From positions 1-64,000 of the forward strand of contig NZ_JAGHRB010000007.1 in assembly GCF_017743995.1 (NCBI RefSeq): 64,000 nucleotides of DNA. Direction: 5' to 3'. Within the stretch, counting starts at the first letter, position 1, and each line of letters begins with the position of its first letter. Both the position numbers and the translations under genes were made by a program. This stretch comes from Ruegeria sp. R13_0. Its GTDB lineage: Bacteria; Pseudomonadota; Alphaproteobacteria; Rhodobacterales; Rhodobacteraceae. The notes under the pieces were generated by a model, which worked only from the letters and a program-made list of their open reading frames with translations, had not been told where the DNA came from and made no database searches. Positions 59,974 to 64,000 of the stretch are shown here, piece by piece.

Positions 59974-61752
59974 ATGAAAATGACCACGGAAGAAGCCTTT
60001 GTTAAGGTTCTGCAGATGCACGGGATCGAGCATGCCTTTGGCATCATCGGTTCTGCCATGATGCCGATCTCGGATATTTTCGGGAAAGCAGGCATCACGT
60101 TCTGGGATTGCGCGCATGAAGGCTCTGGCGGCATGATGGCCGACGGTTACACCCGCGCCACCGGCAAAATGTCGATGATGATCGCGCAGAACGGACCCGG
60201 CATCACCAACTTTGTCACCGCCGTCAAAACCGCCTACTGGAACCACACCCCACTGCTGCTGGTCACCCCTCAGGCTGCGAACAAGACCATGGGTCAGGGC
60301 GGTTTCCAGGAAATGGAACAGATGCGGATGTTCGCAGACTGCGTCTGCTATCAAGAAGAAGTGCGCGACCCGTCGCGCATGGCCGAAGTCCTCAGCCGCG
60401 TGATCACCAAAGCAAAGCGCGCCTCGGCCCCGGCGCAGATCAACGTGCCGCGTGACTTCTTCACTCAGGTTGTCGATATCGAGCTGCCTGCCGTGGTGGA
60501 ATTCGAACTGCCTTCGGGTGGCGCCTCTGCCGTGACCGAAGCTGCCGCTCTGCTGTCGGACGCCAAGAACCCGGTCATTCTGAACGGTGCTGGCACGGTC
60601 CTGTCCGCAGGCGGCATCGAAGCGTCGAAAGCGCTGGCCGAGCGTCTGGACGCCCCGGTGTGCGTTGGCTACCAGCACAATGACGCTTTCCCCGGCTCGC
60701 ACCCGCTGTTTGCCGGCCCTCTGGGTTACAACGGCTCGAAGGCTGCGATGGAGCTGATCAAGGAAGCGGACGTGGTTCTGTGCCTCGGCACCCGTCTGAA
60801 CCCGTTCTCGACCCTGCCCGGATACGGTCTGGAATACTGGCCGACTGAGGCAAAAATCATTCAGGTCGACATCAACCCGGACCGCATCGGTCTGACCAAG
60901 AAGGTCTCGGTTGGGATCGTGGGTGACGCAGCCACCGTTGCAACCAGCATCCTGGCACAGCTTTCGGGCACCGCAGGCGATGAAGGCCGCGATGCGCGCA
61001 AGGCGAAAATCGCCGAAACCAAGTCGCGCTGGGCGCAGGAACTGACCTCGATGGATCACGAGCAGGACGACCCGGGCACCACCTGGAATGAACGCGCCCG
61101 TGCGGCCAAGCCGGACTGGATGAGCCCGCGTATGGCATGGCGTGCGATTCAGTCCGCGCTGCCGAAAGAGGCGATCATCTCGTCCGACATCGGCAACAAC
61201 TGCGCCATCGGCAACGCTTACCCCTCGTTTGAAGAAGGCCGTAAATACCTCGCCCCTGGCCTGTTCGGCCCCTGTGGCTATGGTCTGCCGTCAGTGATCG
61301 GCGCCAAAATCGGCTGTCCGGATGTGCCCGTTGTTGGTTTCTCGGGCGATGGTGCATTTGGCATCGCTGTAACCGAGCTGACGGCAATCGGCCGTGAGGA
61401 ATGGCCCGCCGTGACCCAGATCGTCTTCCGCAACTACCAGTGGGGCGCTGAAAAGCGGAACTCGACCCTGTGGTTCGACGACAACTTCGTCGGCACCGAG
61501 TTGGATACCAAGGTCTCATACGCCGGAATCGCACAGGCATGTGGTCTGAAAGGCGTCGTCGCCCGTACTCAGGACGAACTGACATCGGCCCTGAACCAGG
61601 CGATCGAAGACCAGAAGAACGGTATCACCACGTTGATCGAAGCCATGATCAACCAGGAACTGGGTGAGCCGTTCCGCCGCGACGCGATGAAAAAGCCGGT
61701 TGAGGTTGCGGGTATCGAAGCAGCAGACATGAAGCCGCAAGTCGAGGCCTGA
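59974..61752 (+). CDS. xsc: Sulfoacetaldehyde acetyltransferase
   Basis: A thiamine diphosphate enzyme that splits sulfoacetaldehyde with phosphate into sulfite and acetyl phosphate, in the cytoplasm. The 592-residue product has an N-terminal Pyr domain beginning MKMTTEEAFVKVLQMHGIEH with AHEGSGGMMADGYTRATGK (catalytic glutamate), and the TPP motif GFSGDGAFG...FRNYQWGAEKR near residue 450. It is followed after 5 bp by pta, which uses its product. The ribosome binding site is GGAGAG. Confidence 0.95.
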   Translation: MKMTTEEAFVKVLQMHGIEHAFGIIGSAMMPISDIFGKAGITFWDCAHEGSGGMMADGYTRATGKMSMMIAQNGPGITNFVTAVKTAYWNHTPLLLVTPQAANKTMGQGGFQEMEQMRMFADCVCYQEEVRDPSRMAEVLSRVITKAKRASAPAQINVPRDFFTQVVDIELPAVVEFELPSGGASAVTEAAALLSDAKNPVILNGAGTVLSAGGIEASKALAERLDAPVCVGYQHNDAFPGSHPLFAGPLGYNGSKAAMELIKEADVVLCLGTRLNPFSTLPGYGLEYWPTEAKIIQVDINPDRIGLTKKVSVGIVGDAATVATSILAQLSGTAGDEGRDARKAKIAETKSRWAQELTSMDHEQDDPGTTWNERARAAKPDWMSPRMAWRAIQSALPKEAIISSDIGNNCAIGNAYPSFEEGRKYLAPGLFGPCGYGLPSVIGAKIGCPDVPVVGFSGDGAFGIAVTELTAIGREEWPAVTQIVFRNYQWGAEKRNSTLWFDDNFVGTELDTKVSYAGIAQACGLKGVVARTQDELTSALNQAIEDQKNGITTLIEAMINQELGEPFRRDAMKKPVEVAGIEAADMKPQVEA

Positions 61753-61757
61753 TCGCG

Positions 61758-62795
61758 GTGAAGCCCCTCCATCAAATTCTCGGGGCTGCGACCAGTTCCA
61801 AAAAGATCATCGCCCTTGCTGAGGGCGATGATCCACGTGTTGTAGAAGGTGCGCTGAAAGCACGTGCCGAAGATGCAGCCGATATTATCCTTGTCGGCGA
61901 TCAGGCCAAAGTTGCCTCTTTACTGGCTGAAAAAGGCGGAAGTGATATAGCCGGGATAGATATCCACGATCCGGCAACTTCGCCCCATTTGGATCGCTTT
62001 GCCGATGCCTATTTCGAACTGCGCAAACACAAAGGCGTAACGCCTGAGACTGCGAAGTCGCTGGTGCAAAACCGTCTGAACTACGCGGCGATGTTGGTCC
62101 ATCTCGGGCTGGCTGACGGCACGGTCGGCGGTGCTGTGGAAACCACCTCGGACACCGTTCGTGCCGCTTTGCAGATCATCGGCAAAGCACCTGACGCCCA
62201 TATGGTGTCCAGTTTCTTTCTGATGATCTATGACCGCGACCATCACGCAGTTCAGGGTGCCCATATTTTCGCCGACTGCGGGTTGGTTGTTGATCCGAAC
62301 GAACGCGAGTTGGCCGAGATTGCTCAGGCCTCAGCCGCGTCCTATCGTACACTCACCGGAAAAGAGCCTCGTGTTGCGATGCTGTCTTTCTCTACCAGCG
62401 GCAGTGCCAGCCATCCGAAAGTGTCCAAGGTGGTTGAGGCCACACAAATTGCCAAAGCCGCCAATCCAAACCTGGTCATCGACGGAGAGTTGCAGTTCGA
62501 CGCTGCCTATGTGCCAGAGGTCGCCAGTAAGAAAGCCAAGAATTCGCCACTGGAAGGGAAAGCAAACGTGTTTGTCTTTCCCAATCTCGATGCGGGCAAC
62601 CTGGGGTACAAGATCGCCCAGCGCATTGGCGGGGCCGAGGCCATTGGTCCCGTTCTGCAAGGCTTGGCAAAACCCGCAAACGACCTCTCGCGCGGCTGTT
62701 CTTCGGACGATGTGTTGCACATGATCGCCGTGACCGCCGTGCAGGCACAACAAGTGGGTTCATCGCAAGAGCCAGTTCATACAGCTACTGCATAA
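61758..62795 (+). CDS. pta: Phosphate acetyltransferase
   Basis: Converts acetyl phosphate from Xsc into acetyl-CoA. This is the short form with only the catalytic PTA/PTB domain (345 residues), starting at a GTG 5 bp after xsc. Motifs include SFSTSGSASHPKV near residue 211 and FPNLDAGNLGYKIAQRIGG near 273. The arrangement xsc-pta is the standard sulfonate dissimilation pair, so this copy is dedicated to that route rather than to general acetate metabolism. Confidence 0.95.
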   Translation: MKPLHQILGAATSSKKIIALAEGDDPRVVEGALKARAEDAADIILVGDQAKVASLLAEKGGSDIAGIDIHDPATSPHLDRFADAYFELRKHKGVTPETAKSLVQNRLNYAAMLVHLGLADGTVGGAVETTSDTVRAALQIIGKAPDAHMVSSFFLMIYDRDHHAVQGAHIFADCGLVVDPNERELAEIAQASAASYRTLTGKEPRVAMLSFSTSGSASHPKVSKVVEATQIAKAANPNLVIDGELQFDAAYVPEVASKKAKNSPLEGKANVFVFPNLDAGNLGYKIAQRIGGAEAIGPVLQGLAKPANDLSRGCSSDDVLHMIAVTAVQAQQVGSSQEPVHTATA

Positions 62796-62850
62796 CCTCT
62801 GCGGCTTTGCCGCTTAACTGTAAACGTGTTCAAGAAAGATCAACGAACCG

Positions 62851-63882
62851 ATGCTGGGTAAGACTGAACTCAAAAGCTCCTTCGGCGCGGATGTCGCCCA
62901 GACGGCTCGAACCATGTTCCCCGGGGTTATGGTGGCGATCACCGTTGCCGTAACGGCAAAATTCCTGTCGGAACACTACGCGACCCCAGCCATGCTGATG
63001 GCCTTGCTAATTGGCATCGCGCTCAGCTTTCTGGGCGAAGAGGGCAAAACCGTGCCCGGCATCGGTTTTGCAGCCAGAACCCTGCTGCGCCTCGGCGTGG
63101 CGCTTTTGGGTGTGCGGATTTCCATGACGCTGATGATGGGGTTGGGTTGGGACCTGATCGCCCTTGTGGTTGGCGGCGTATTGGCCACCATTGGATTCGG
63201 CCTTTTGATCGCACGGTTCTTTGGTCACAAATGGCGTTTTGCGTTCCTGACGGCGGGCTCTGTCGCCATCTGCGGCGCGTCAGCGGCAATGGCGATCAGT
63301 GCCATCCTGCCCAAGGATGAACGATCCGAAGAGCGGCTGATTTTCACCGTTTTGGGCGTTACGGTCCTGTCGACCATCGCCATGATCGCCTATCCGATTC
63401 TGGTGCGCACGCTAGGCATGGATGACGTGGCGGGCGGTGTGTTTCTGGGTGGCACGATCCACGATGTGGCACAGGTTGTCGGCGCGGGGTTCTCAATCTC
63501 GGAACAAACCGGTGACACCGCCACGCTGGTCAAACTGTTCCGCGTAGCGATGCTGGCCCCGGTGGTTCTGGTCGCCTCGCTGATCATCCGCAACGTCACC
63601 GACATGGACGAAGCGGGCAAGCGCCCTCCGATCCTACCCGGCTTTGTGATCGGGTTTCTGGTACTGGCCGCGGCCAGCTCGTTCGGCCTGATCCCGCCCT
63701 TCCTGTCCGAGTTGCTCAGCCAGACATCGCGCTGGCTGCTTCTGATCGCGATCGCTGCGGTTGGAATGAAGACAAACCTGAAACAAATCCTCTCGGTCGG
63801 AGGCGCAGCCATTGCCCTGATCGTCGTGGAAACTCTTTTTATTGCAGGAATTATCCTCGCCGGACTAACATTCCTAACCTGA
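62851..63882 (+). CDS. YeiH-type membrane protein, probable sulfate/sulfite exporter
   Basis: A 343-residue inner-membrane protein with about ten helices, family Cons_hypoth698 (YeiH). It has the conserved segments LLRLGVALLGVRISMTLMMG near residue 75, ICGASAAMAISAIL near 141 and GGTIHDVAQVVGAGFSIS near 203. Relatives beside sulfonate genes are proposed to export sulfite or sulfate produced by Xsc. It lies 55 bp after pta on the same strand. The transported ion is inferred. Confidence 0.85.
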   Translation: MLGKTELKSSFGADVAQTARTMFPGVMVAITVAVTAKFLSEHYATPAMLMALLIGIALSFLGEEGKTVPGIGFAARTLLRLGVALLGVRISMTLMMGLGWDLIALVVGGVLATIGFGLLIARFFGHKWRFAFLTAGSVAICGASAAMAISAILPKDERSEERLIFTVLGVTVLSTIAMIAYPILVRTLGMDDVAGGVFLGGTIHDVAQVVGAGFSISEQTGDTATLVKLFRVAMLAPVVLVASLIIRNVTDMDEAGKRPPILPGFVIGFLVLAAASSFGLIPPFLSELLSQTSRWLLLIAIAAVGMKTNLKQILSVGGAAIALIVVETLFIAGIILAGLTFLT

Positions 63883-63909
63883 CCCGCCGCCCCGACATAA
63901 GGACGCCAG

Positions 63910-64000
63910 ATGACAATCCAGCAACCGAAGATCGACACCAGCCCGAAAGTCTCGGACGAGATCCGGCGCACCACCTGTTATATGTGCGCCTGTCGCTGCG
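63910..64000 (+). CDS. Molybdopterin oxidoreductase, N-terminal fragment (cut by window edge)
   Basis: The first 30 codons from the ATG at 63910, 27 bp after the exporter gene. The residues C23-x2-C26-x3-C30 (RTTCYMCACRC) form the start of the [4Fe-4S] motif of molybdopterin oxidoreductases. There is no Tat signal, so it is likely cytoplasmic. The substrate cannot be judged from this fragment. It may belong to the same operon as xsc-pta. Confidence 0.75.
   Translation, partial: MTIQQPKIDTSPKVSDEIRRTTCYMCACRC

Noticed and set aside
59761..61059. A 432-codon open frame antisense to tauR and xsc
   Set aside because: It crosses the ends of two well-supported genes and has no domain features.

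Overview
This window is chromosomal DNA from a marine Rhodobacterales alphaproteobacterium of the Roseobacter/Ruegeria type. The evidence is the joint presence of a complete cbb3 oxidase set (ccoNOQP and ccoGHIS) with fnrL/hemN, a tauR-xsc-pta sulfoacetaldehyde module, the DUF1013 regulator TrcR, a small SRP RNA and G+C-rich codon use. The genus is an inference from gene content; no 16S gene is present.

Layout. Positions 1-21365 are mostly the translation/transcription core on the minus strand: rpsL-rpsG-fusA-tuf (tuf cut by the window edge), then after a glycosyltransferase, an EamA permease and cysK, the secE-nusG / rplKA / rplJL-rpoB-rpoC block. This block carries two insertions: a homocysteine S-methyltransferase-like gene between nusG and rplK, whose frame runs through the rplK promoter, and a plus-strand phosphotransferase between rplA and rplJ.

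Positions 21467-33757 are a microaerobic respiration island: ccoS, ccoI, ccoH, ccoG, then a LysR regulator with a divergent 52-residue ORF, ccoP, ccoQ, ccoO, ccoN, a universal stress protein, fnrL and hemN. Three 14-bp FNR-type dyads (25764, 30584, 32353) tie the genes together.

Positions 33972-49019 hold a divergent EF-G-like protein, a yejABEF peptide importer operon, a membrane-anchored cytochrome c, pheA, an SRPBCC protein, nudC, a nucleotidase/phosphodiesterase, the SRP RNA, rsgA and an alpha/beta hydrolase. A cobalamin riboswitch (about 49185-49400) precedes a lone DUF1636 gene. Then come a Cys-based phosphatase, a 98-bp nested palindrome, dnaX-ybaB-recR with a 22-bp perfect hairpin inside, a low-G+C nuclease, a secreted protein, a T2 ribonuclease and trcR.

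The right end (56924-64000) holds arsR-arsP with its own operator and the tauR / xsc-pta / YeiH-type exporter cluster, followed by the first 30 codons of a molybdopterin oxidoreductase. Sulfoacetaldehyde is cleaved by Xsc to acetyl phosphate and sulfite, Pta makes acetyl-CoA, and the membrane protein probably exports the sulfur anion. Direct repeats resembling TauR sites lie upstream of tauR and, more weakly, upstream of xsc.

I found no CRISPR array, transposase, prophage, tRNA or rRNA gene, and no convincing wholly new multi-gene system. The most distinctive items are the methyltransferase insertion, the lysR/small-ORF pair with an operator over the start codon, the orphan B12 riboswitch-DUF1636 unit, the degenerate EF-G paralogue and the two large palindromes.
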